A DNA stretch of 64,000 nt from NCBI GenBank assembly GCA_008711295.1, contig VUYV01000046.1, forward strand, positions 3,524,418 through 3,588,417. The letters run 5' to 3'. The notes beneath the pieces are model-generated. The model made no database searches, was not told where the DNA came from, and was given only the letters and a program-made list of their open reading frames with translations. Position numbers and translations under genes: made by a program. Positions 25,501 through 37,517 of this stretch are shown here, piece by piece; within the stretch, counting starts at the first letter, position 1; every line of letters starts with the position of its first letter. This stretch comes from Anarhynchus alexandrinus (lineage: Eukaryota > Chordata > Aves > Charadriiformes > Charadriidae).

Positions 25501-27778
25501 TAAAAATCCAACTATAACGCTAAATTAGTAAAAAAGACTGCAAAGGTCTGCACAGAGAAATGGAAGCAAAACCACTGAAGGGCAGATTTGATCCTATTTA
25601 TTAGCAATCATTATATAGATATATCAAGTTTAACTTTGCATTTTGATCTTTAAATTCTTTTCAGTTCTTTTGCGCAGAAGAATGAGAAGTTCCAACTTGA
25701 GAAGTATGCTCTGCAACATCATGGAGAAAGACTTATGACCTCAAGGTTTGTTCTAATACATGCTGTCAGAGTATTTTTTCATATGTTTATTTATTATGTA
25801 CCTAAATGTGGGGAGATCCCCACATTAAAATAAAGAGTATTGGAAAGAGTGTGATGCAGATTGGACAATTCATTTGAAGCAGCAGCTCATGTCCTTGCTC
25901 AAAACTTAAGTAAGGAGCTGTCATGTAGAACTGATATCACAGAAGAGAGCATCAGGACCGTTTCATAGTGCAGGTTAAATTCATCACTGAGAATACACCC
26001 GGTCTCTTGAAATGAATGACGAAACTATTTTGATGATACCAAGATTTCACTCAAAACACAATCACAAGAAATGTATAAATCTCTACTTAACGATAATAAA
26101 AACCAGCAGAAATGAAGTCCAGGCTTCAAAGCACAGAAACAGTCAGTCCTTAAGTTTTTAATGAAATCAAGTACTTGAAAATAAATCAAGCACTTGCAAG
26201 ACAAACAGCTGGATTGTCCATAGTCAACCCACTTTGACTGGACCCTAACAGTTCCTGTGTTAGGCCACTTAGTAATCAGAAAAAGATCTCAGAAAAAGTA
26301 CTAGATTTACTAGATAGCTTTGATAGTCACAAAGTAAATCATACTAGCAAAATATTTTAGTATTGACATTAAGCAGCTCTGTCTTTCATGAGTCCAGAGT
26401 GGAAGGCTTTATACTTCACCCATTAAATAGTTCATAGCACTCTTCAAATGAGATTGTGTTGGTAATCCTCTCGTCCGGTCCGAATTACGGCAAGTGAAAT
26501 TGCATTCTGCTTATCTAAATTCCCCCCACAGTATCTATATACAATTTTTATACTTGGCTAGCATTTAAAATGTTAGGTGCTGTTCCACACCAGAGGTTCC
26601 TGCCTGTCAGTCTGACGGGAATCATTATTAAACATCTCTTGCGCTTACTCAAAGGTTTTTGGATTTTGCTTTTACTTATATTTAAATAATTACTATTACT
26701 TGTTGTGGAAAAACATTACAGAAACACAGTTGTACAAGTGAGAGATGATGGCAGGGAAAAATCTTTCCAGATTTTGAGATTAACTGATAAAAACACCTTA
26801 AGTATTTGAAGATTAAAAATACAGACTTTGTGTGCTGTCAAAGTTTCTTTTCATCTATTAAAAATGGTATTTTACTCAAGACACTGATCGGTGCCAGAGT
26901 TAACGGGAAATCTTAATTTTCTCCACATCCCCATAAATTTCAAAGCCATTCTTCAATAGTCAGTATATGGTATTAGAAGTTATGAATACATGTTGAAGAG
27001 AAGGCATTTGGTGTGAAGCTATTAAGTGATGTTGCTTATTTTCAAAATAAAATGAGACACCCAAATTATGCTTTTCTCGGGATGAATATGAGATTTGGTG
27101 AAGAAAAATGTATCTGATGGAAACATAACTGAGGAATGGGAAACTCACACTTCACAAGCAGTATTTAGGAAAAAACACAAGAAATTAAATTATCAGAATT
27201 TTATTTCTGTTACAAATTATCACAATCACAATTAATATAAAACAGAGAAAGCACTGAGGAAACGTGACCGTTAGATACAAGATTTATCAAGGTGTAAAAG
27301 CCTCATCCAAGACTACTACTAGAAAACCTGTGACTGTATATTAGAGAAAACATTTCTATGCATCAAACACCAAGTGAAAGAGAATAAGCAGCGTAGCATA
27401 ACTGACAGGGATTAAAACACTTTCGTGTTATACAAGCTTCGGAAAGAAATGGAAGTTGGAGTATCATTTCTACCCAAGAGTCTTGTTTGGAGTAGACCTG
27501 TTTACAAGTACCTATTAAGCATAAAACACCAATCTTCATTTTAACTTATCCATGTTGTTTGTACATTAGACAAGCTACTTCCAAAAGCATTTAAATTCTA
27601 GTCATGAGACTTCACACACTCTCTTACACTTGCTGCATAAGGCTAAAAAGAAATACTAAAGGAACATGAGGTTGCATTATTGCTTTGTAACAGGAACTTA
27701 AATGAAAAGTCTTTATTGAGCTCTGAACAAAACATTGTTGCATCACTAAACAATTAAGAGTTTAAATATACATTTTAA

Positions 27779-27802
27779 AAAGTGTATAATATTATACACT
27801 TT
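27779..27802. repeat. 24-bp perfect palindrome
   Basis: AAAGTGTATAAT is followed directly by its exact reverse complement ATTATACACTTT, giving 12-bp arms with no loop. It lies in repeat-free DNA about 3.6 kb past the likely KHDRBS3 poly(A) site. Confidence 0.9.
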
Positions 27803-30800
27803 AAGGCTTTAATACAAGAAATACAGAATAGGGTTTTCATACTCCGTAGCCTGTCTCGGTGTTGTCTAGGCACACGGCTAAGTACAATGCTCTAAGCAGT
27901 CCGTAATTAACATGGCAGAAGTTCCTGAAAAAGAGCAAAATATAATTTATTTGTATACATCCCGACACTAGCAACTATGATTTCTCTGAAGACTGTCACA
28001 TTATAAGCAGCAGCATCAGGCAATTATGCACATAATAAATGTATGTAGATTTATGGAAACCATTGCAGAAACTGCTATCATTGAAATTCAGTGCAAACGT
28101 GATAAAAGGGTTCAGTAAAGGCAAATTAATGATATGGTTAGTTATAATCATTAACATTACTTGTTTGACAAGTAACACAGAAATTGACCAGTGTCAGAAC
28201 ACAAAATTCGACTAGAATGGAGAAACACTCCTAGGTTAGTTTGTAAAGTAATAAAAAAAAAAATAACAGAATAAAAAAATAGCAGAAAGGCTGCCTTCCA
28301 CATTGGTGGTTGTTTGGTTTTGGTTGGTTTTTGTTTTTTCTTTAATTTAGGGATCTTTTTAGATTATTTTTCTCTCTTTGAACACTAAAGCGTTTTCTTT
28401 GCATAGATTATTCTGAAGTAAAAAAAACCCAAACAAACAAATGAAAAACCCACCAAAAATGCAATAGCAGGACAGAATGCTAGTGCATGTCATTCCAGGA
28501 ACAGTCAAGAGAAGTTTTGTACTGCAAATAGGTAGTTTCTAAGAATATATAATACCAGCTGTTTGAACTGATGTAGCTTATTGTGGACACATGTGTAGGA
28601 CATAAGAATTGACACAATTTTTTTTTTTTAATAGGTATGGAAACATTTTCTTAGGAGAAATAGCAGTGTGGAGCATTGGAAGAAGGAAGACTTAACAGAT
28701 GTAAAATTTATACCACTATCATGCATATATGCAGACTTTTTTCTTAGATGTATCAAATCCAGATCTTGCTACTCATTAAAAGAACAAATAAAATTGGACT
28801 AAAACCGTTAACTTTTCTGTCAAGGTGGGCCACAGCTACTTAATTGGAGCACCATACGGCCGCGGACAACTCTACAGGCTGTCAGAAGCACATGTGGCAC
28901 ATGCCCAAAATGAGCACTTCTGACCATAGGATGGGTGTGCTCTTAGTCAGGAGGGGATTTTTCTCTTAATTCCCTCGTGTGACATGCAACATCCAGTCAT
29001 GTGACATTGTCATGCAATGATGCACCCAAACAGCCTCTGCACGACTTGACCAGGACACAATTCCACCCTCCTCACCCCAAAAAAGGGAACCTGCAACAAT
29101 TTAAGGGTTTTTAGGACTTCAGGGCAGAGTAGCAGAAAAGCAGCACAAATGCATACTGACACATTCATCCTCCATATAGAAGGCACTAAGGAAACAGGGC
29201 ATAAAAAAAAGAGTTGGATAAATATTACAGGAGGTTAAATTCACTTTTGATTCATTTATTTGTCTACTAGCCATACCTGCTACTGGATATTTTAATTTCA
29301 ACCCATGGTTAATATAAAACTTCATATTTGCAAATGAAAACTTGTTATGACTTATGCAACTTATGTGATTTCAGATGTGAACAGAAATAGAGATTTGGCC
29401 AATTCCATTATAAATATTTTTGAAGGATATTTATATACTCAGTTTTGCCATAGCAGTTCTAGCAGCTGGTATCCAATCTTTGCCCTTTGAGCCCCAGAGG
29501 GCAGAAATCTTCTCCAAGCTCTCCTAACCTTAAAAGGATCCTTTACTTTAAATCTTTAAAATACTCTTAAAATTGTTCTGAACGCATTTTGTATGTACAA
29601 AAAGTTCCTTTACCCTGTGACAGCAGTCTCTTAAATTTACTGTGGTATACGGCAGCAGTGCAATGTATGCAATATTTCAAAGTATAGAGCTCTATTCATC
29701 TAAGTCACATCAACTAAAGGCACTGAGATCATGAGGTTAGCAGAAAGAGTTACCATTCCAAGGAGTAAATAAAGAAAAAAATCTTTTCTATTTAAAATAC
29801 ACACAATCTGCGCATAAATACAGTTAAGTTAGTTCATATATTGAATTTGCCAGAAACAACAGAGTTAGCTTTCTTCAGCTAACATTTCTCAATGGACTTG
29901 TTTTCCTTCAGTTGTGCCAAAAATCAGTGCACTCCTTGTGCAGAAATGCTTGACTTAGAAAATCATTGTACAGAATGCTTTCTTCAGCTTTGGAAAACCA
30001 TTTTAGACATGTTTGCTGACCACATTAGAGTTTTAAATTCCCATTTGAACCGTACTAGCATAAAATTACATTCTTTGTCTTTCACCTTCTTCTGCCCAAT
30101 GAAATACTTAATTGGTTGGAATGTCAAAGCTACGTACACCTTTCAGTAAACAAACAGCCAGAGGACAGTGTCCACACACTGGGACGATTTAATGTCCTGT
30201 TTAATCATAGTTTAAAACTATGACTTCTCCCTCCAGAACTGATCACAGCCAATGATTTTTGCTGGCCTCCAGCTCAGTACCTGTAATCATGATGTAAATT
30301 AAAGCCTTGTATATAAAGAATTAAGGACCTGATCAAAAGCTCCATTATTTCTCTAATAATTTCACAGATGAGTAAATATACCTACCAAAGCATCAGAAGA
30401 TACAGGTTTTTGTTCTCTTGGCTGTCCAAGGAGGTGGGTTTCCTGACAAGAGAAAAAAAAAAGATATTTTTACTACATTTCAAAGACTTTCAAATAAAAA
30501 CTAAAGAAAACAATGTAAATCAAACTATAATTAATAGAAAATTAACGATTAACAAAAAGCTTTAGATAACATTTGTAATGTTTAAGTTACCAGAATTTAT
30601 GGAAAAATAATATATTACAAACTATTGGTTATGAGGTTTTACAGTTGTTTAATAGGGAATAGTTTGTCCAAATTTAACTAGCTAAGCTAAGGCTTTTTAG
30701 ATTACTAGCACAAATTAAACGTTTTAAAATGAGAATTTAGGTGTCCTTAAAGTCTTTCCTACATTCTAAAATGAAACTTTCTAAGTTGTAGCCTCCCTGT

Positions 30801-31340
30801 TTTTATTGGTTATATTAAGATAAATTAAGTGAGATTAAAATCTTATTTGATTTATTTACCTTTGCAAATGAAGACCGTTTTAAGGGTTACACATCCTCTG
30901 CCTCTGACGAAAGCGACCTCAATTAGTCAAGTCAGAAAGTCTTTAAAAGCTTTGTGTTTATTGCTTCCAGCACGGAGCGAGGTGGTCATTAACGTACCAA
31001 AATTCTCATAAAAATTCCAAAGTTGCACTAGTGAAAAAATGCTCAACAAGATGAAAACTAGTCACATCTTTTTCAGAAAATTCATTAGCTATTTTAAACC
31101 ATTTTTAACAAGAATATTTTGATTTAATGTGGCACTCAAGCAGATCCATACCATTTGGATACTTTAAACAGCATTTATATCTACTGTGAGTATATATATA
31201 CATTTAGGTTTATACCATTTTTTTTAAAAAAGTTGCGCAATGTTTAATATGAGCCTTTTATGCTGATCACTGTTAAACGTATTTCTCCCTGTTTACTACT
31301 ATTTATGAAGTTTTATTATAAGATAAAGCATAAAATTAAT

Positions 31341-31374
31341 CTCACACACACTGATTTTCTTTCAAAAGTTTATT
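31341..31374 (-). terminator. Candidate KHDRBS3 polyadenylation site
   Basis: The minus strand has AATAAA at 31374-31369, then an A-rich spacer with a likely CA cleavage point near 31353, followed at once by a GU-rich downstream element (GTGTGTGTGAG, about 31351-31341). The signal, spacing and GU-rich element are all in the expected order. The assignment is from sequence only. Confidence 0.5.
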
Positions 31375-31870
31375 TAGTATCAAGCAAGAGTAAAACTTTG
31401 CTTAACACTACAGAACATTTCAAGACTTGTGTTACAAAATACCACATTATTTGCATTTGTAATTTGCTTCCCTTTTTACGCATGTTTGCAAAGAGAAAAC
31501 TAGCAAATGGCTGAAAATGAAAACTAAAAACTAAATTGTTGAAAACCTTTAAAATAAAAGGTTACGCTTATGTTAAAAGAACGGACTAACATATTTAGTA
31601 AACCTATTTTTTGTTTAACACTAGTTAATCAAAGGTTATTTTTTTGATCACCTATTTTTTCAAACACAGTTTGGAAATAACAAAGTTCCTTGTTTTACAT
31701 ATCTTTCTGTCCAGGTTGTTCTTTCAACAAAGTATTTTAAGTTCAGTCCATCCATTCAGATTTTTTAAGCGCTTTGATTTAATAAAAAGGGATTGTTCAT
31801 AGAAAAAATTACTTTGAACAGTATACAGGACTGGTGGAGATTGGATATTTCACAACATCAGACAGTACAA
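31369..31870 (-). other. KHDRBS3: KHDRBS3 3' untranslated region (proximal form)
   Basis: About 500 nt of AT-rich sequence lies between the TGA at 31873-31871 and the first convincing poly(A) signal. No repeat is visible in it. The extent is inferred from the poly(A) signal only. A longer form is possible: another AATAAA on the minus strand lies at 27716-27711, with no recognisable repeat in between. Confidence 0.5.
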
Positions 31871-31962
31871 TCAGTATCTGGCATATGGCTGGTCTCTGTA
31901 GACTCCTTTTGTTGTCCTTGCAGAAGGTGCCTTGTGTCTTGAGTTGGTCCATTCTTCTTGCC
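31871..31962 (-). CDS. KHDRBS3: KHDRBS3 terminal coding exon 9 with stop codon
   Basis: The last coding exon is on the minus strand. The acceptor is CTCTTCTTGTAG with a clean pyrimidine tract, and the frame is completed by G from exon 8 plus GG (Gly). It encodes [20 protein letters not shown], then YRDQPYARY, then TGA at 31873-31871. This is the C-terminal basic segment (KAPxAR...KG.YRxxPYGRY) that in Sam68 and its relatives carries the nuclear localisation signal. Length and wording fit KHDRBS3. The usual ending is PYGRY; here the Gly codon reads GCC (Ala). The three exons together give 77 residues of a protein about 346 residues long in mammals. Confidence 0.94.
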
Positions 31963-34900
31963 CTACAAGAAGAGAAAAACATACTTAGACCCCTTCCAGT
32001 GTTCTCAGATGCTGCATTTACTTTTTCCTTATTTAATTGTGAATTAGATAGCAACATTTTGTCTACTGAAACCAATGTTTACAAAGGAAAGTCTAACTCT
32101 TGAACAAAAAAAAAATCTGGGTAGAACACATCTATATGAGCTACCCCACAACGCTTTTTCAGTGCATAATGGCAGGGAGTGTGACAGGCTAACAGCAAAA
32201 ATATTTAGGGCTCTGGCATTCAGCTGGACCTGCTTGTTGCAAATACACAGAAACGCCAGCTATAGTAGCAGACCTACAAATAATTATGCTTGGATGAAAT
32301 GAATGGAGGTTATGAATTATGTATAAGCGAATAAGCTAACCTCAGAAATAAGCCTAAATTGGTACTGATGCAAAGAAACTTAATTCAAATATGCAATCCA
32401 ATAGTGAAAAGCCTCAAGTATCACTAAACACACCTGGGGCTTCTAATAATCTAGGGGCAATATTCAACTTCGCTGTAAATGTACACTTCTAAAACGTAAG
32501 AAATAGGAAGGCAGATTATAAAAAAATTAAAAGGGCAAGGGAGATTTTTAATATTTATTGACATTAAAATGTGGCAGGTTTATGCAGCATTAAATATAAC
32601 ACAAGCTTTTCAAAAACTTTGCTGGTTTCAATTTTGACAACAAAAAGTAGCAAAGTATTGTCTTAACAAATGAGAATCAGACCTACTGTGCCACACATTT
32701 ACAGCAAGAGACAAGACACAGGACCAAATGCAGAGTATCATGCAACAGTACTTAGGTACACTTTAATCAAGTAAACAAATTAAAGTACTGCCCCTGAGAG
32801 AAGAAACAATAAAACCCAAAAAGCAAACACACCCGAAAAGAGTGTATGTGCTTCCAGGTCTGCTTTTGGAGAACTGCCCTGCCCTAAACAGACCAGTATC
32901 CAAGTGAACCCAGTGCAACCCAGAAACTAAGGGTGGAATCCAAATGACTAGATACCTAGTGATCTAAGATGTAGGCATCACTTTGTCTTTCTAGTCAATT
33001 AAAAACATATGAGAAATGGAAGTAAACAGTCAAAGAACCCCTGTACTTTGAATGGTAAGGTAACTTCCTCAGACAGTAGATATCTGAAATTAGGTGACAA
33101 GAATCCCGTAAGTCAAGGGTCTAATTTTACAAACTCTTTGCAAAAGTCTCATCCTAGCTACTTTATTTTTAAAAATGTAGGTGGTTGCCTTCAGACCCTA
33201 GGTTATATACGATGCCAAGGGGGTCAGAACATATTCCTAGGCGGTAAAAGGAACAAATTCAAATTTGGTGTAAGGCTGAAAGAATTGAACTTGTACCTTA
33301 GGCAAATTCCACAGGAATCTGATAACAGAATAACATCCATGAGAAGCAACTTCTCATGCTTCTTCATCACACAGAAAGCAAGGCTTATATTAAGCAAGGA
33401 AAAGAACCCTAGCTTAACAGTAAAGGCAGCCGGCTGAGGGGTAGGAATTAAAGAGTATTTTAGCTTTTAAGCACCACTGCAAGTAACTGTTTAAATGTAA
33501 AAAGCAGTCTTGGTTACAGTTTAAGGGGAATACTTGCTCCTTTTCAAGCAATTGGTCAAATCAGTAGGGTAAAGAGACACCTGACTTTTTATCAGTTTGC
33601 ATGCTGCTGCCATTCAGGGCTCTGAATCCTAAAGAAAAAAGCTATTATTCTTCCTGTATCTTCTGGATTAGCACCTGAGCTTGTCAGGTACTTCCTGGGA
33701 AACTGTTTCCTTCTGGCCAGCACTAAGCAACTATCAGCAAGTTTGCTGATGACACAAAACTGGGAGGAGTGGCTGACACACCAGAAAGCTCTGCCACCAT
33801 TCAGAGAGACCTGGACAGGCTGGAGAGTTGGACAGAGAGGAACCTAATGAAGTTCAACTAGGGCAAGTGTAGGGTCCTTCACCTGGGGAGGAATAACCAG
33901 TACAGGTTAGCAGTTGACCTGCTGGAAAGCAGCTCTGCAGAGAGGGACCTGGGAGTCCTGGTGGACAAGTTGACCATGAGCCAGCAATGTGCCCTTATGG
34001 CCAAGAGGGCCAATGGTCTCCGGGGGTGCATTAAAAAGAGTGTGGCCAGCAGGTCAAGAGAGGTCATCCTCCCCCTCTACTCTGCCCTGGTGAGGCCACA
34101 TCTGGAATACTGTTTCCAGTTTTGGGCTCCCCAGTTCAAGAGAGACAGGCAACTGCTGGAGAGAGTCCAGCAGAGGGCAACAAAGATGATCAAGGGAATG
34201 GAGCACCTCTCATGAGGAAAGGCTGAGAGACCTGGGTTTGTTTAGCCTGGAGAAGAGAAGACTGAGAGGGGATCTCATCAATGCTTATCAGTGTCTGAAG
34301 GGCGGGTGTCAAGAAAATGGGGCCAGATTCTCTTCAGTGGTGCCCAGTGACAGGTCAAGGGGCAGTGGGCACAAACTAGAACACAAGAAATTCCATCTGA
34401 ACATGAGGAAAGACTTCTTTACTTTGAGGGTGGCAGAGCACTGGCACAGGCTGCCCAAAGAGGCTGTGGAGTCTCCTTCTCTGGAGATATTCCAAACCCA
34501 CCTGGATGCGTTCCTGTGCAACCTGCTCTAGGTCAACCTACTTTGACGGGGGGGTTGGACTACATAATCTCTGAAGGTCCCTTCCAACCCCTGCCATTCT
34601 GTGACTCTGATTCTGGGATCTGCTCACTATGCAGTCTTACAACCTTTAGTTTGAGGCACCTAATGCTCTTCACACATTATAAGAATGATTATTAGTATCT
34701 AACTCTGCATTTACGGATGTACTTGAGGGTCAGCTAGTAAAGAAATAAAATGTATAACTATTTATTTGTAAGTGCAAAAGCTTCAGTGGCTTAACCCATA
34801 ATCATTCTTCAAGGTATTTATAGTCTTCCTCTCAACATGAGTAAATACATCACTTAATATTCTGAGTGGCTGTGCTTTGATAAATAGAAAACCAATTTTA

Positions 34901-36142
34901 AATGCAAAAGCAATGAAAAATCCATATTTTCAACCTTAAATACTGCAATCCACATTTTTCCCCATCAGTCAACTCTGTCTACATTAAGTGGTTTCATACA
35001 TTCCCCCCCCCATCAATTTTGCATTCATTAAATAGTCTTAGAAATATCAGGCTTATAATGGCAAATAGTTTATTTTAACGCTGAAATAAAGATTTAAGCT
35101 ATATATTTATCAAGACCAACTGAAAGCGCTGGGGGACAGGGGAATTTTAAGTGACCTCTTCTTTTGATGAGCTGACTTTCCCCCTTAGGCAAAATAATTA
35201 GTTTAAGCAGACGATATTGAGCAAACTTCTGTATTAGGTGCATTTATCACAACAACTTAGCTGAGGTCATTTTAGTTTTCAGCAGGAAGCACTTCCAAAT
35301 GGAGTTCAAGAAATACAGCATGGAAAATTTTAAATAGAGCTCTAAAAATCACTGAAGCATCCATTACCCAGAATCACAACTCTTTTACACTAATTACTAA
35401 CAATCCTCAAATGTTTGAGATTTGAGTGATCTAGATTATATTTCTGTGATCTCCAGCCAGAGGTTTAACATTTATCCTTTAAGCAAAGGTGCCTTTTAAC
35501 ATGCTTTATGCTTCTAATCCGTAACAGATTTCTTTAATTAAACCTGTCACTACCACACTGTAGCTTAAAAAAAATGTGATCTTTACCATTGGCATATGTT
35601 TTTTGCTTCATTACGCATTGTTTTGTCTCCATATGAGTAACCCACTGCCCTCATGCCTATTAGCTACCTAAAGTACTTTCATAACCTTTACATAATGACT
35701 CCCTGCTTGATTTCACAAGACTGATGCATGAAAATGAACTAACACAAAAAGACCGTACAAGTCTAAAACACACTCAATTAGGCCCTGATTCAGCCGAGAA
35801 TTCCATCATATTCTTACTTTGTACCAAATTTCAACACCAGTTGTGCCACACTAGAAGCATTTGCTTCCAGCTGCAAACAGCTCCTAAAAAAAAGGTCTCA
35901 GACACCCATATTTTGTTTTTATTTCTTTGATTTTAGTTTCATATGACTAAGTTCGCTAATAGACCACAGAAACCTCCCTCTGTATTTTCCTCAATAACCA
36001 CATGAGGAGCTCTGTGACAGCGCAGGAATCCCTGAACAGCTGTTATCCACTGCAGAACTGAAGTTTGCCTTATGGAAATTCTCTTTTGATTGTTTTTTCA
36101 AGAGTCTACTACTGTAGTCATTCGGCTCATAAAGCTACTCAC
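31963..36142 (-). other. KHDRBS3 intron 8 (4.18 kb)
   Basis: The intron is bounded by GTGAGTAG at the exon 8 donor and CTTCTTGTAG at the exon 9 acceptor. It holds one CR1 fragment (about 33735-34615). The rest, 31963-33734 and 34616-36142, is AT-rich unique-looking sequence in which I see no other gene or element. The 142-codon plus-strand frame at 33009-33437 looks like chance. Confidence 0.85.
33735..34615 (+). mobile_element. CR1 LINE, C-terminal ORF2 and 3' end, in KHDRBS3 intron 8
   Basis: The fragment starts in the FADDTKLGG segment of the reverse transcriptase (GTTTGCTGATGACACAAAAC), continues through the CR1 C-terminal region ([34 protein letters not shown]) and ends with GGTCCCTTCCAACCCCTGCC and a variant CTGTGACTCTGATTC tail. 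Stop codons interrupt the frame (for example TAG at about 33858), so it is inactive. It is antisense to KHDRBS3. Confidence 0.95.
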
Positions 36143-36201
36143 CGTAAGAGTCATATGTTTCTTCACTCAGTCCGTGGCCATAGTCATAGTAATCTGCTCC
36201 A
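36143..36201 (-). CDS. KHDRBS3: KHDRBS3 coding exon 8
   Basis: This 59-nt exon on the minus strand has a long pyrimidine tract ending in CTGTACAG at its acceptor and CTTACG followed by GTGAGTAG at its donor. Joined to the previous exon (AG plus T gives Ser) it encodes [19 protein letters not shown] and leaves one base (G) for the next exon. The YYDYGHG block is a conserved landmark of KHDRBS2/3 tails; LSEETYDSY favours KHDRBS3. The exon is too short to stand out as an open frame and was found by reading the splice sites. Its length is not a multiple of three, so skipping it would shift the frame of the nuclear-targeting tail in exon 9. Confidence 0.93.
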
Positions 36202-36780
36202 CTGTACAGGAGGAGGAAAGTAGGAAGAAGAATAAGAAATAAAGCAGTTATATTTTAAGAAGTAATGCTTATCATTACACATTCTTCCTCTGAAAAGAAG
36301 AAATCTTGAAGGATATAGACATGGACCCTAAGGTAAGAAAGGTAAGCATCATGTGACACAATGGCAGCTTAGGTCGTCTTTGTTCATTAATTAGAAGAGA
36401 AACTAAAGCATGTTTACTTCCATTTTGCTTTTTTTTTTTCATTACAGACCCTCTGTTCCACAATGTAAATGTGGATGTGGGAATTTTATGTTTAAAATTA
36501 TACTTATAGTTGGCAAGGTTGAAGATCCTACAAGTGCCAATGAGAGAAGAATAGGAGGTGCAGGTACTGAACCAATTAATTTGTCATATAAACCTCTTTT
36601 CATTGCCTACTGCTGCCTTGTATTTTGCCTTTGCATCTTTGGATTCACTGATAAAAATGCAATAAAGGACAAGCAACTTGCTGATCAGAGGGTTATATAG
36701 TTGCTATATGTGTAGAAGTTCCAGTGTCTTCAAATCAAGACAAATGTGCACATGTGGTAACTTGGCAGTGGAAGGTTAAC

Positions 36781-36837
36781 AGTTGGACTTGATGATCTTA
36801 AAGGTCTCTTCCAACCAAAATGATTCTATGATTCTAT
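36781..36837 (+). mobile_element. Very short CR1 3' end
   Basis: Only the last 57 bp or so remain: AGTTGGACTTGATGATCTTA, GTCTCTTCCAACC and two ATTCTATG octamers. It lies in KHDRBS3 intron 7. Confidence 0.85.
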
Positions 36838-37412
36838 ATGTAAGTGCTATCACTTTAATAGGCAGACAAGAAACAACAATAGCAACTAAGTTAAAAGCAG
36901 AAATCTGCAGCCATTAGGATTCACAAGTATGTACAAATACCATAACCATGGCTAAAACAGTCTTCCATTTCATAATGGCATTTCTATTTTTATTAAGACT
37001 ACTGAATGGAAACTGAAGAACAAGCCTTATTGCAAACTACTTTTCCATTATGCTTTCATATTTCGTGTCTTTTACATAGTTGACAGAATAAAAGTTTATT
37101 AGACATGTCTGCAGGACATCAAAAGCAAATCTCTTACTTGTTCCTTTCCTTTCTAACCCAGGCCAAGGTCTGACAATATTTGGAAAATACTCTACAAAAC
37201 TGATGCTACCAAGTCTTTATCTTCTGAGTGAGAAGGAAACCATTAATAACTGATCACTAGCAAGTAATTGACAAACTGTTTCTAACATTAGATTGATTGC
37301 TAAAAAAAAAAAATCCAGAAAAAGCAGTTTAGCCTTTATATGAATTAGCAGGAAAAGCATGTATATAAAATAATACATCACAATCACTAAACTGATACAA
37401 GACAAAGATCAT

Positions 37413-37517
37413 TTATTGTGTTTGGGTTGTTTGTGTTTTAGGTTTGGGTTTGTGGGGGTTTTTTTGTTTGTTTTGTGGGTTTTGGGGTTGGTTTTTTTTT
37501 TTGGTGTTTTTTTTTTA
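37413..37517 (+). repeat. T/G-rich low-complexity tract
   Basis: A roughly 100-bp stretch of T and G (GTTTGGGTTGTTTGTGTTTT and similar) ending in long T runs. On the transcribed strand of KHDRBS3 it is A/C-rich. The open frames on both strands here are low-complexity artefacts. Confidence 0.9.

Larger units (their letters stand above)
20598..31340. other. 10.7-kb stretch without recognisable repeats or genes
   Basis: Apart from the 12-bp tandem repeat, the G run and the palindrome listed separately, I see no CR1, LTR, exon or RNA gene. It is AT-rich DNA downstream of KHDRBS3. The right end could include a long-form 3' UTR (AATAAA on minus at 27716-27711). Confidence 0.6.

Noticed and set aside
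33009..33437. 142-codon plus-strand open frame in KHDRBS3 intron 8
   Set aside because: No domain, composition is like AT-rich intron sequence, and it lies antisense to the gene with no splice context.
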